From: Acidobacteriota bacterium
GTDB lineage: Bacteria; Acidobacteriota; Terriglobia; Bryobacterales; Bryobacteraceae
Assembly (NCBI GenBank): GCA_017304135.1
Contig: JAFLBB010000018.1
Span: 16,909 to 80,908, forward strand
Length of the DNA stretch: 64,000 bases
Direction of reading: 5' to 3'
Shown: positions 51,168 through 59,531 of the stretch, one piece after another
How the letters are laid out: each line of letters starts with the position of its first letter
Numbering within the stretch: position 1 is the first letter of the stretch
Translations under genes and position numbers: made by a program
Notes under the pieces: model-generated
Seen by the model: only the letters and a program-made list of their open reading frames with translations
The model's database searches: none
What the model was told of the DNA's origin: nothing

Positions 51168-51593
51168 CTACTTCACCTGAATCGACTCGATATACTTCAC
51201 CAGGTTGTGCATCCGCATCTTGGTGATCGAATCGTTCGAGGTCATCGACCGAAACACATCGCCCCACACCGGCATCTCTTTCGAGCCGTGAGCGGCTGTT
51301 CCGCCTGACTCACCGGCAATGGCGTTTTGCACCGCCAGCGTCGGAAACTTCCCGCCGTTGCGGCGAGCCAGAATCGTCAGGTCCGACGGCCCCTTCTTGA
51401 GCGCGGCGGCCGCTGGGCCGCCACCCTTCCCGTCCTTGCCGTGGCAGGCCGAGCAGTACGAGGTGAACATGGCCTTGCCCGATGTCGGGTCAGAAGCCGT
51501 GGGTGCAACTTGCTTGATGGATGGTTTGTCCTGACCGTAGGCAAACAGAGCCCCGAACAGCAACGCGAATAGTGGCAGAATCGTGCGGTACAT
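51168..51593 (-). CDS. Periplasmic monohaem cytochrome c
   Basis: 141 aa. Signal peptide (MYRTILPLFALLFGALFAYGQ), then the single haem-binding motif YCSACHGKDGKGGGPAAAALK and a downstream MPVWGDVF containing the likely axial Met. Class I cytochrome c, electron carrier in the periplasm. The start ATG at 51593 follows GGGAG; a TTG codon two residues upstream is also open. Same strand as the NtrC-like gene. Confidence 0.9.
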   Translation of the reverse strand: MYRTILPLFALLFGALFAYGQDKPSIKQVAPTASDPTSGKAMFTSYCSACHGKDGKGGGPAAAALKKGPSDLTILARRNGGKFPTLAVQNAIAGESGGTAAHGSKEMPVWGDVFRSMTSNDSITKMRMHNLVKYIESIQVK

Positions 51594-51874
51594 ATGCAAT
51601 CTCCCTCATCCCAGCTTGCACGCCATGTGCCGCATACCAAATCGTAGAGATTTCCCGCACAATGTCGCCTCTGTTTGGGGGAACTGCCGCGAGTTTTCAC
51701 GCACCCGCCTCTTCACGGGTGGGCCGGATGGCGTCATCCACTTCACTTCCCATTGCACGCGGGCGGCCTGCACATCCCGCGCAACGCCGCCGCCGTGTGC
51801 GTCTCGCCTGCGCGCCACCGGTCCCTCCAGGGCGGCGCTCACGAAATCTCCTTCGCCCGGCGGCCGGCATTCGT

Positions 51875-51880
51875 TATAAT
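51875..51880 (+). promoter_or_regulatory. -10 hexamer of a probable leaderless transcript
   Basis: A consensus TATAAT nine bases before the ATG at 51890. The predicted transcript begins about three bases before the start codon, leaving no room for a Shine-Dalgarno. The region 51594-51874 between the divergent cytochrome gene and this element holds no other gene I can support. Confidence 0.6.
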
Positions 51881-51889
51881 TCCCGCACG

Positions 51890-53227
51890 ATGATTCGAAG
51901 CTTCTCTCTATTAGCCGCGATCTGCACGCTGGCTCTCTCGGCCCTGGTGTGCGCGGCCGAGGTCACTGTTCTCGACAACGCAACCCTCATCGACGGCACC
52001 GGGCGCGCCCCCGTGGCCACTTCGATGATCGTCATCACCGACGGCCGCATCACCTACGCCGGCCCCAAGGCGGAGGGCAAGGTCCCCGCCGGAGCCACCC
52101 GCGTCAATCTCACGGGCAAGTATGTCGTCCCCGGCGTCATTAACCTCCACGGCCACCTCGGCGCCACCAAGGGCCTCATCCAGGACAACGTCAACTACAC
52201 CCGCGAAAACACCCTCAGCCAGCTCAAGATCTACGCCAACTACGGCGTCACCACAGTCGTCAGCATGGGCAGCGATCAACCGCTCATCCTCGACCTCCGC
52301 GCCGAACAGCGCAAAACCGGACGTCCCTGGGAAGCCCGCATCTTCACAGCCTTCCGCGGTTTCACCGGACCCGGCGGCTATCCCACCAAGGCTCCCGGCA
52401 TGAAGGGCGTGCCGTTCGAAGTCTCCACACCGGCTCAGGTGGAAACCGCGCTCACCGAACTGGCCAGCCGCAAGGTCGATCTCGTCAAGGTCTGGGTGGA
52501 TGACCACCTCGGCAAGGAACAGAAAATCCCCATCGACTTGGTAAAGGTCATCATCTCCGGCGCCAGGAAGCGCAATCTGAACACCGCCGCCCACATCTTC
52601 TATTACTCCGACGCCAAAGCCCTCGCCGAAGGCGGCCTGCATGGCCTGGCCCACAGCGTCCGCGACAAAGACGTCGACGCCGCCTTCATCGCCAGCATGA
52701 AAAAGAGCGGCACATGGCAGGCCGCCGCCACCTTCACCCGCGAACTCTCCGTCTTCGTCTACGCCCAGCCGCCCAAGTGGCTCGACGATCCCTTCTTCAC
52801 CCCCTCGGTCTCACCCGAAACGCGCGCCACGCTCAAGAGCGCGGCCTATACCAAGAACGTCAGCGCCAACGCCGAGAACATGCTCTACAAGGGCTTCCTG
52901 CAAACCGCCCAGAAGAACCTCAAGAAACTCGCCGACGCCGGCATCCCCTTCGGCTTCGGCACCGACACCGGCCCCCCGGCGCGCATCCAGGGCTTCTTTG
53001 AACACCTCGAAATGCAGCTCATGGCCGAGGCCGGTCTCACCCCGCAACAGATCATCACCTCCTGGTCCAAGAGCTCCGCGCAATGGCTCGGCGCATCCAA
53101 GGACCTCGGCACTGTGGAAGCCGGCCATTGGGCCGACCTTGTCGTGACCGCCAAGAACCCGCTCGCCGACATTAACAACATGCGCTCCATCGAGCAGGTC
53201 TACATTGGCGGCAACCGCGTGAAATAG
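51890..53227 (+). CDS. Exported amidohydrolase (imidazolonepropionase-like)
   Basis: 445 aa. Signal peptide (IRSFSLLAAICTLALSALVCAAE), then the composite beta domain (TLIDGTGRAPVATSMIVITDGRITYAGPK) and a TIM barrel with metal ligands VPGVINLHGHLG (HxH), VDLVKVWVDD (carboxylated Lys candidate), NTAAHIFYYSDA, LHGLAHSV, and PFGFGTDTG (Asp). C-terminal ADLVVTAKNPLADINNMRSIEQVYIGGN. Family members cleave amides or lactams, including dipeptides such as X-Pro. Substrate unknown. Its stop is 10 nt before the multihaem cytochrome gene. Confidence 0.88.
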   Translation: MIRSFSLLAAICTLALSALVCAAEVTVLDNATLIDGTGRAPVATSMIVITDGRITYAGPKAEGKVPAGATRVNLTGKYVVPGVINLHGHLGATKGLIQDNVNYTRENTLSQLKIYANYGVTTVVSMGSDQPLILDLRAEQRKTGRPWEARIFTAFRGFTGPGGYPTKAPGMKGVPFEVSTPAQVETALTELASRKVDLVKVWVDDHLGKEQKIPIDLVKVIISGARKRNLNTAAHIFYYSDAKALAEGGLHGLAHSVRDKDVDAAFIASMKKSGTWQAAATFTRELSVFVYAQPPKWLDDPFFTPSVSPETRATLKSAAYTKNVSANAENMLYKGFLQTAQKNLKKLADAGIPFGFGTDTGPPARIQGFFEHLEMQLMAEAGLTPQQIITSWSKSSAQWLGASKDLGTVEAGHWADLVVTAKNPLADINNMRSIEQVYIGGNRVK

Positions 53228-53237
53228 CGGCCCCAGC

Positions 53238-53888
53238 TTGTTCCCGTCAGCCATCACCGCGCTGCTCCTCGTGAGCGGGGTCGCACTGGCGGCCCCGTTC
53301 TCACATAAGCTGCACACGAGGCTCGTGCCGAAGTGCGAGTCCTGTCACGTCTCCATCGCCGCCTCCACCAAGGCGTCTGACAACAACCTGCCGAAAGGGG
53401 AAGCCTGCGCCGCCTGCCATGAGCAACGGACCATCCCCGCGCCGCGAGCCACCTCGGTCGCACTCTTCAACCACCAGAAGCACATCGCCCTCGGCAATCT
53501 CGCTCCTGTGATCCTCGCCGCCATTCGCGCCCGCAGCTACCACACCTCGCCCCTCGACGCGACTCCGCTCCCCGTCGTGGAAACGCAGTTGACCTCAGTC
53601 ACCGCTACCACGCCCAACGCCGCCTGCATCTCCTGCCACCATGGCGCCGCCGAAAGCGAAGCTCCCGCAAAGGCCATGCACCCCAACATGCCCGATTGCC
53701 TCGCCTGCCACCCCAAGATAGAAGCGCCCTACTCCTGCGAGCTCTGCCACACCCCCGGCAAACACCTCCAACCCGCCTCGCACACCCCCGATTACCTCGA
53801 CCGCCACTCCACCGGCAAACTCACCCTCGACAAGCCCTCCTGCGTCGTCTGCCACGGCAAGAACTTCCAGTGCCAGGGCTGTCATTAG
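53238..53888 (+). CDS. Seven-haem c-type cytochrome
   Basis: 216 aa. Signal peptide (SAITALLLVSGVALAAP), seven CxxCH sites: CESCH, CAACH, CISCH, CLACH, CELCH, CVVCH and CQGCH (last at the C-terminus). Extra His residues (FSHKLH, FNHQKH, SYHTS, MHPN, KHLQPASH, DRHST) could provide the second axial ligands, as in cytochrome c3/c7. A TTG start is assumed because the signal peptide begins at it. Periplasmic electron-transfer chain. Cotranscribed with the amidohydrolase by spacing (10 nt), with no known functional link. Confidence 0.88.
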   Translation: MFPSAITALLLVSGVALAAPFSHKLHTRLVPKCESCHVSIAASTKASDNNLPKGEACAACHEQRTIPAPRATSVALFNHQKHIALGNLAPVILAAIRARSYHTSPLDATPLPVVETQLTSVTATTPNAACISCHHGAAESEAPAKAMHPNMPDCLACHPKIEAPYSCELCHTPGKHLQPASHTPDYLDRHSTGKLTLDKPSCVVCHGKNFQCQGCH

Positions 53889-53938
53889 ATGCGCCGCTGA
53901 GGCGCAACCTCTCGCCGCGGCCGCGCGTCGAATGCGCC

Positions 53939-54655
53939 ATGAGGCCGCTCGCCTGCCTGTTGCTGCTTGCCTTCACTCTCTCGGCGCAGAAACCGGAATA
54001 CGATTTCTACAGCGAGGCCCGCGGCAAGAACCCCGAGCAGTACGCCGCCGAGATGCGCCGTTCCGGCATCGCGGCGTCCGAAATTGCCCGCCGACTCGAC
54101 CTCCTCCAACATCACAGGCCGCTCCTCGACGCCGACCGCTGGGACCGCTTCTATGGAAGTTCCACCAGCAACTACAACCGCCAGCCGAATGCCTTCCTTG
54201 CCGAACTCGCGCCTACGCTCAAACCCGGCGTTGCGCTCGACTACGCCATGGGGGACGGACGCAACGCCCTTTACCTGGCCAAACTCGGCTGGACCGTGCA
54301 CGGCTTCGATATGTCCGAGGTTGCCATCGGCCTTGCCCGGCGTCGCGCTGCGGAGTTGGGCCTGCGCATCGATGCTACTGTCTCCACCGACGCCGCCTAC
54401 GACTTCGGCAAAGAGCGCTTCGACCTGATCCTGTTCAGTTGGTCAATGCCCCTGGTCGATGTGCGAAAGGTGATCGATGCACTGAAGCCCGGCGGAATCG
54501 TCGTAATGGAGTTCGGCGCCGGCTTCACGGGCCGCAACGGCATGCTCCGCCTCTTCGACGACCTGCTCATCGAACGCTACGAGATCCGGAGAGCAATGTC
54601 CGACTTCTATGACCGCCGCGAGACGCAGGTCTTCCGGCTCATCGCGCGCAAGTAG
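53939..54655 (+). CDS. SAM-dependent methyltransferase with an export-like N-terminus
   Basis: 238 aa. A hydrophobic N-terminus (PLACLLLLAFTLSAQKPEYDF) looks like a cleavable signal peptide. The class I methyltransferase core is clear: ALDYAMGDGRNALYLAKLGWTVHGFDMSEVAIGLARRRA (SAM-binding motif), FDLILFSWSMPLVDVRKVIDALKPGGIVVMEFGAGF. This resembles TehB/UbiE-like cytosolic methyltransferases. Since SAM is not available in the periplasm, the signal may function only as a membrane anchor. Start at 53939. Confidence 0.75.
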   Translation: MRPLACLLLLAFTLSAQKPEYDFYSEARGKNPEQYAAEMRRSGIAASEIARRLDLLQHHRPLLDADRWDRFYGSSTSNYNRQPNAFLAELAPTLKPGVALDYAMGDGRNALYLAKLGWTVHGFDMSEVAIGLARRRAAELGLRIDATVSTDAAYDFGKERFDLILFSWSMPLVDVRKVIDALKPGGIVVMEFGAGFTGRNGMLRLFDDLLIERYEIRRAMSDFYDRRETQVFRLIARK

Positions 54656-54664
54656 CGTGGCCCG

Positions 54665-55594
54665 CTACATCACCAGGTCGATCTGCCGCAGCGCGCCCGC
54701 CGTGCCGTCCTCATTCAGATAGACGCCCGTCTTGCGCACCGTCGCCACCAGTTCGTTGGCGTCGTTCTTGTACTGGAACTCACCTGCGGCCCCGCTCGTG
54801 GACAACGCGCCGATCCCCAACGCTCCCAACTCGGCCAGCGTGCCGTCCTGCAACCGCAGGCGCAGTTCCCCAAACACCGGGTCGCCCTCATCGATCCAAC
54901 CGTTGCCGTCGGCGTCCAACGCCGCCAGTTCACCGAAACCATCGCCCGTGCCGGCCCCGAACACCTCACCCAAATCGCTCAGCTTGCCATCGCCGTTCGC
55001 ATCGCGCACCAGAAGCTGCGACACTCCATCGCGGTCGAGAAAGATCGGATCCTTCGCCTTCGCCTCATTGCTCGCCTCCAACGCAAAGCCCGCCTCGACG
55101 CGAAACCGTCGCTCCAACGAAAACACCGCGTCGAAATTGAACTCCCGCCCATCCGCCGTCTTCACCGCGCCCTTGGCCGCCACCACCAGGCTCTCCTGCT
55201 CCTGGTACACCTCACGCCGCCTCACCTCCACACGCCAGCGCGGTTCGCGCGCCTGTGGCGCTTCTTCCCCCTGCCCGCGACGCGTACGCACGCCGCGTCC
55301 GGCTTCCTCATACCGGCCGCCTTCCGCATACCGGCCACTCTCCGCAAACCGGCCCCCCAACAGCCGCCGGATGACCAGCTTCGCCAAAAACGTGCGCGCA
55401 TCGCCATCCTGCCCACCCTCCTGCACCTCGTTCCCACAAGCGCCACAGCTCGAAGAAAGTTCGGCCCTGTCACGAACCGGCTCGCTCTGCCGCCGCCCCC
55501 GCTGCACCTGCACGCGCACCTCTTCCTGCACCCGATGCATCTCTGAGTAGGTATGCTGGACGGCATAGTCCACGGCTGAACTCTCAATTCGCAT
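54665..55594 (-). CDS. EF-hand-like protein of unknown function
   Basis: 309 aa. The N-terminal half is basic and low complexity, with the tandem repeat RFAESGRYAEGGRYEEAGRG and a CGAC pair. The C-terminal half contains two calcium-loop-type motifs, RDANGDGKLSDLGEVFG and LDADGNGWIDEGDPVFGELRLR, then EFQYKNDANELVATVRKTGVYLNEDGTAGALRQIDLVM. The arrangement '..DPIFLDRDG...DANGDGKLSD..E.FG....GF.EL...D.DGNGWIDE.D..' is that of a family found in many Proteobacteria with no known function. ATG at 55594 preceded by GAGAGAGG. No signal peptide. Confidence 0.68.
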   Translation of the reverse strand: MRIESSAVDYAVQHTYSEMHRVQEEVRVQVQRGRRQSEPVRDRAELSSSCGACGNEVQEGGQDGDARTFLAKLVIRRLLGGRFAESGRYAEGGRYEEAGRGVRTRRGQGEEAPQAREPRWRVEVRRREVYQEQESLVVAAKGAVKTADGREFNFDAVFSLERRFRVEAGFALEASNEAKAKDPIFLDRDGVSQLLVRDANGDGKLSDLGEVFGAGTGDGFGELAALDADGNGWIDEGDPVFGELRLRLQDGTLAELGALGIGALSTSGAAGEFQYKNDANELVATVRKTGVYLNEDGTAGALRQIDLVM

Positions 55595-55639
55595 GCCTCT
55601 CTCATCGGACACACCTAGCCCACTCCCAGGAGAATGTTG

Positions 55640-56248
55640 ATGAAATTTCTGCCGCTGCTCTGCGTGCTTCTCCCTGCCTTCGCTCAGGATTCTCCGCGCC
55701 AGATCATGGACCGCGCCGTCGCCGACTTCGACCAGGCCCGCATCGCCGACTCCGTGCGCGGCTTTGACCGCGTCGCCCAACTCGCCCCCCAATCAGCCCC
55801 CCACCTCTGGCAGCGCGGCATCGCCCTCTACTATGCCGGGCGCTACCAGGACTGCCGCGCACAGTTCGAATCCCACCGCACCGTCAACCCCAACGACGTC
55901 GAAAATGCCGCCTGGCACTTCCTCTGCGTCGCCCGCGCCGAATCCTCAACCAACGCCCGCAAGGCTCTTCTCCCCGTCGGTCCCGATGCCCGCCGCCCCA
56001 TGCGCGAAGTGCTCCACCTCTTCGCCGGCAAGCTCACTCCCGCCCAAGTCCTCCGCGCCGCCGGCGATTCACCCGAAGCGCACTTTTACGCCCATCTCTA
56101 CATCGCGCTCCACGCCGAAGCCACCGGCGACACGAAGACGGCGCTCAGTGAAATCCGCCTTGCCGCCGATCCGAAATTCGAACCCGCCGGAGGCTACATG
56201 CACATGGTCGCCCGCGTCCACCTTCGCCTCCGCGAAAACGGCAAGTAG
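55640..56248 (+). CDS. Exported TPR-like protein
   Basis: 202 aa. Signal peptide (MKFLPLLCVLLPAFAQ). Residues 19-100 look like two tetratricopeptide-type helical pairs (MDRAVADFDQARIADSVRGFDRVAQLAPQSAPHLWQRGIALYYAGRYQDCRAQFESHRTVNPND), followed by a helical tail with HFYAHLYIALHAEATGDTKTALSEIRLAA. NlpI-like in overall shape. ATG at 55640 chosen since AGGAG is 7 nt upstream; the in-frame ATG at 55634 is too close to it. Confidence 0.75.
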   Translation: MKFLPLLCVLLPAFAQDSPRQIMDRAVADFDQARIADSVRGFDRVAQLAPQSAPHLWQRGIALYYAGRYQDCRAQFESHRTVNPNDVENAAWHFLCVARAESSTNARKALLPVGPDARRPMREVLHLFAGKLTPAQVLRAAGDSPEAHFYAHLYIALHAEATGDTKTALSEIRLAADPKFEPAGGYMHMVARVHLRLRENGK

Positions 56249-56251
56249 AAT
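56246..56251 (+). promoter_or_regulatory. Candidate -10 hexamer of a leaderless transcript
   Basis: TAGAAT six bases before the ATG at 56258, overlapping the TPR gene's stop. No Shine-Dalgarno. Confidence 0.3.
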
Positions 56252-56257
56252 GCCCGT

Positions 56258-57175
56258 ATGACCCGCCGTAGCTTCTCCACTCTCTCCGCCGCCTCACTGG
56301 CCACCTCCGCTCTCGCCGCACCCTCACACTCGCCCATCCGCCTCGGCGGCCCCATCTTTCTGAAATCCAGCGATCCGCGCGAACTGGCTCGCGAACACCG
56401 CCGCCTCGGCTACTCCGCGGCCTACTGTCCGCCCGCCGAAGTCGAAGACACCGCCCGCATCAAAGCCATCGTCGAAGCCTACGCCGCTGAGAAGGTGGTC
56501 ATCGCTGAAGTCGGCGCCTGGAAGAACATGCTCGATCCCGACCCCGCCGCCCGCGCCGCCAATCTGGCCTATGTCCAGCGCCGCCTCGCTCTCGCCGATG
56601 CCGTCGGCGCCGCCTGCTGCGTCGACATCGCCGGCTCTTTCCACCCCACCGTCTGGTACGCCCCTCATCCCAAAAACGTCAGCCGCGAGTTCTTCGACGC
56701 CACCGTGGAGAACTGCCGCAAGGTGATCGACGCCGTCAAACCCACCCGCACCAGCTTCACCATCGAGATGATGGGCTGGAACCTCCCCGATAGCGCCGAT
56801 GCCTATCTCGAGTTGATGAAGGCCATCGACCGCAAAGCCTTCGCCGTCCACGTCGACGTCTGCAACATCATCAACTCCCCCCGCCGCTTCTACGACAACG
56901 CCGCCGTCACCCGCGAGGTCTTCGCCAAGCTTGGCCGCTGGGTGAAGTCGGTCCACGCCAAGGACCTCGCCTTCGTCCCTGAAATGAACGTGCACTTCGT
57001 TGAAGTCATCCCCGGCCGCGGGCAGTTTGACTACAAGGCCCAACTCGCCGAACTGGCCAAGCTGCCCCAAGCGCCTCCGCTCATGCTCGAACACCTCAAG
57101 GGTGCCGCCGAGTACGACGAAGGCCGGGCTTACATCCAGCGCGTCGCCGCCGAGACGGGCCACACGTTCGCCTAA
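56258..57175 (+). CDS. Sugar phosphate isomerase/epimerase-type TIM barrel protein
   Basis: 305 aa. N-terminal MTRRSFSTLSAASLATSALAAP is Tat-like (RRSF). The AP-endonuclease-2/xylose-isomerase-like barrel shows KAIVEAYAAEKVVIAEVGAWKNML, DAVKPTRTSFTIEMMGWNLPDSADAYLELM and AVHVDVCNIINSPRRFYDNAAVTREVF, with VKSVHAKDLAFVPEMNVHFVEVIPGRGQFD at the metal site. Substrate not predictable. Converges with the membrane-protein gene 9 nt away. Confidence 0.85.
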   Translation: MTRRSFSTLSAASLATSALAAPSHSPIRLGGPIFLKSSDPRELAREHRRLGYSAAYCPPAEVEDTARIKAIVEAYAAEKVVIAEVGAWKNMLDPDPAARAANLAYVQRRLALADAVGAACCVDIAGSFHPTVWYAPHPKNVSREFFDATVENCRKVIDAVKPTRTSFTIEMMGWNLPDSADAYLELMKAIDRKAFAVHVDVCNIINSPRRFYDNAAVTREVFAKLGRWVKSVHAKDLAFVPEMNVHFVEVIPGRGQFDYKAQLAELAKLPQAPPLMLEHLKGAAEYDEGRAYIQRVAAETGHTFA

Positions 57176-57183
57176 GCTCGCCG

Positions 57184-58527
57184 CTACACCGGCCCGGCAA
57201 GTCCCGTTTGCGGCAGCAGCACGAAGCGCATGATGGCAACCTTCGCGCTACGCCCCCACCGCATCTGCTTCATCCGGTACACCACGCGGAACTCGTCGAA
57301 TCGCGTCAGCGCCCCCACCCCCTCAAGCGCAAAGGTGAGCGTCTCCTCCGTGCTGTCCGATTGCCCCGGCCGCCAGCGCGCCACCGACCGCACCTCCTGC
57401 TCGCCCAGGTCCCACTCCACCAGTTTCTTCGTATCGGCCAGCAGCAACTTCATCCACACCGTGCCCGGATAGCCATCGGCGTTGCGAATCGACAGTTGAA
57501 CCGCCGCGCAACCCGCCAGGTCGATGAACGTCGACAGATTCTGCCGCGCCTCCATCTGGATAGGCCCCTCGTCCCAGGTGAGGAAGCGCATGCGCTCCGG
57601 CGTGCCGCGCAAGATCGGCGAACCATCGGGCGGCCTCTCATCCGGCGGCCGGAAATACCAATACGCCCCGAAGAACGGAATGCTCACCGGGTCCAGCCGC
57701 GACTGCTTGCGGCCAAAGGGATCGGTCCGCAGTTTCGGCAGCGGCGGCACAAGCACGGCATGACGCTCCGCCTCGGGATGCACCACCACGCCCGGCCAAT
57801 CGCCACCGCCCACCGTCCCCATCAGATCCTCTCCCTTCTCCGCTTCGCGCGCCGCCCCGCTCCCTGCCCCCGTGCTCTTCTTCTGCGCTTGCAGCGGAGG
57901 CGGCGGATACCGCACCACAGCCAGCGCTGAAAGGAAAACAGCCAGCCCCAGCATCGCCGCCACGCGCACGCCAACCGGCCAGCGCTCGGCCTCCTGCCTC
58001 GTCCTGACCCAGCCTTTCCGCTTCCGGCCCCACAGGAACATCCACGTGCCAAACGCCGCCAGCGCCGCCGCCTCGGCCAGCCGCTCGGCCGCCATCAGGC
58101 CCACACCCACCTGCACGCACAACGACACCACCAGCGCCGGAACGATGTTCCCCGTCCCCGCCGAGCGGTCCCGCGCATGCTGGCCCAGCGCCGTCCACAG
58201 CGAACCCGCCACAGCCATCGCCGCCGCCACGCTCACCAGGGATCGTTGCCCCAACGCCAGTCCCAACGGCGCCAGCAGCGTCGCCGCTCCCGCCACCAGC
58301 AGCGCGCGCTTCCACCAGCCTGGTCTCCGGTTCCGCTCCCAAACCAGTTGCGCACCCACCATCGCCAACGCGCCCATCACAAACGACAGCGAGACATATT
58401 CAACCCCAAGCGATAGCCCCGCCATCCACCCAAACAGGCGCGGCACACGCACCTCCGCCGCTTCGCCCGCCCAGTAGGCGGCCATTCCCAGTCCGGCCAG
58501 CACGGCCACCGCTCGTACGCGCCCCAT
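57184..58527 (-). CDS. Multi-helix membrane protein with a C-terminal soluble domain
   Basis: 447 aa. About six to seven hydrophobic helices in residues 1-210, such as FVMGALAMVGAQLVWE, ALLVAGAATLLAPLGLALG and AAMLGLAVFLSALAVVRYPPPPL, then a proline-rich linker and a soluble C-terminal domain (AYWYFRPPDERPPDGSPILRGTPERMRFLTWDEGPIQMEARQNLSTFIDLAGCAAVQLSIRN...). The soluble part has beta-sandwich character. No known family recognised. Confidence 0.6.
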   Translation of the reverse strand: MGRVRAVAVLAGLGMAAYWAGEAAEVRVPRLFGWMAGLSLGVEYVSLSFVMGALAMVGAQLVWERNRRPGWWKRALLVAGAATLLAPLGLALGQRSLVSVAAAMAVAGSLWTALGQHARDRSAGTGNIVPALVVSLCVQVGVGLMAAERLAEAAALAAFGTWMFLWGRKRKGWVRTRQEAERWPVGVRVAAMLGLAVFLSALAVVRYPPPPLQAQKKSTGAGSGAAREAEKGEDLMGTVGGGDWPGVVVHPEAERHAVLVPPLPKLRTDPFGRKQSRLDPVSIPFFGAYWYFRPPDERPPDGSPILRGTPERMRFLTWDEGPIQMEARQNLSTFIDLAGCAAVQLSIRNADGYPGTVWMKLLLADTKKLVEWDLGEQEVRSVARWRPGQSDSTEETLTFALEGVGALTRFDEFRVVYRMKQMRWGRSAKVAIMRFVLLPQTGLAGPV

Positions 58528-58582
58528 GGCCGCTTAGACACCGCATCCGACACCGGAGTTCCCTTCTCACGCCCTCCGTTCG

Positions 58583-58588
58583 TACAAT
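58583..58588 (+). promoter_or_regulatory. Candidate -10 hexamer of a leaderless transcript
   Basis: TACAAT nine bases before the ATG at 58598. Confidence 0.4.
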
Positions 58589-58597
58589 AAAGAACTC

Positions 58598-59011
58598 ATG
58601 AATTCGCCTTCCGCACAACCTGCCTCACCCGGAGATTGCGCCTTGGCCGCGCTTCTGCTGGAGCAGATTGAACTCTTCCTCGCTGGCGCCGCCACGCCTG
58701 AGTCCGTCGCCGCCGCGCTGCCCGACGTGCCTGCCCACCCCAGCCTCGCCGATATCCGCGGCGAACTCCTCGCCACCCTCGCCGAACCCCGCGACCATTG
58801 GGAAACCATGCGCGCCAAGCTCTCCCTCGACGCTGAGCTGCTCTCCCAGTTTGAATGGCATTGGGGCCGCGTCGACCATTGCCGCGTGGCCGTCTGGGAC
58901 CGCATCCACGACTACACCTTCCTCAACCGCAACGAGATCGGAGCCGAAGTCCGCCGCTGCCTGGAGGATTGCCCGCCCTATCAGTTGAAAGGATTCCACT
59001 CCGGGCGCTGA
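58598..59011 (+). CDS. Hypothetical protein
   Basis: 137 aa soluble, acidic, mostly helical. It contains LLLEQIELFLAGAATPESVAAALPDVPAHPSLADIRGELLATLAEPRDHWETMR and ends RRCLEDCPPYQLKGFHSGR. Three Cys (one early, two near the end). Isolated between convergent/divergent genes. I do not recognise the family; the start is supported by a -10-like element. Confidence 0.5.
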   Translation: MNSPSAQPASPGDCALAALLLEQIELFLAGAATPESVAAALPDVPAHPSLADIRGELLATLAEPRDHWETMRAKLSLDAELLSQFEWHWGRVDHCRVAVWDRIHDYTFLNRNEIGAEVRRCLEDCPPYQLKGFHSGR

Positions 59012-59023
59012 TCGCCCCGTGCC

Positions 59024-59521
59024 CTAAAACCGCACGCGCGGATTGCACACCGGCCACGGCGCAAACCCGATCACCTTATCCTCGCGGTTCACCATCAGGT
59101 TCAATTCGATCCCATCGAAACTCAACACCCGGATGATGCTCCCCGGACAGTCATCAGGCGGCTTGAACTGCAGCAAAAACTTGCGGGCCGAACCGCCCGA
59201 ATGTCCGCTGCGCCCAATCACCCCCTGCCCCGCGTTCTTGAACCGGCCTTCCGGACCAAAGTCCTCCAGGAACTTCGGGTACGTGTAATCGGTGCACGGT
59301 GTCCGGCTGTTGCAGCCAAACATCGCATACCCCTTCTGGTAGTTCTTCGTCTTAAGCGCTTCCACAAACCCGGCCAGTTGCCGTTCCTCGGTGAAGTTGC
59401 GGAACCACATCCACCAGATGAACACAGCGCCGAACAACACCAGCAGCGCAAAGGCAACCTTCCGGCGGATTTGTGACCGGCGCTCGTCCTCAGCGCCGTA
59501 ATCAGTCATGTAGTCGGTCAC
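59024..59521 (-). CDS. Membrane-anchored hypothetical protein
   Basis: 165 aa. One helix (residues about 23-42, AFALLVLFGAVFIWWMWF) with the rest soluble and probably outside: NTF2-like or lumicin-type domain with four Cys (FGCNSRTPCTDYTYPKFLEDFG, DDCPGSIIRVLSFDGI, PVCNPRVRF). GTG start at 59521 is well supported by TAGGAGG six nt upstream. Follows the Skp gene by 10 nt, same strand. Function unknown. Confidence 0.6.
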   Translation of the reverse strand: MTDYMTDYGAEDERRSQIRRKVAFALLVLFGAVFIWWMWFRNFTEERQLAGFVEALKTKNYQKGYAMFGCNSRTPCTDYTYPKFLEDFGPEGRFKNAGQGVIGRSGHSGGSARKFLLQFKPPDDCPGSIIRVLSFDGIELNLMVNREDKVIGFAPWPVCNPRVRF

Positions 59522-59531
59522 AGTCGACCTC

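Noticed and set aside
54651..54668. Weak 6-bp inverted repeat between the methyltransferase and EF-hand genes as a terminator
   Set aside because: Short stem, no T-run, and overlaps the stop codons of both genes; not convincing.
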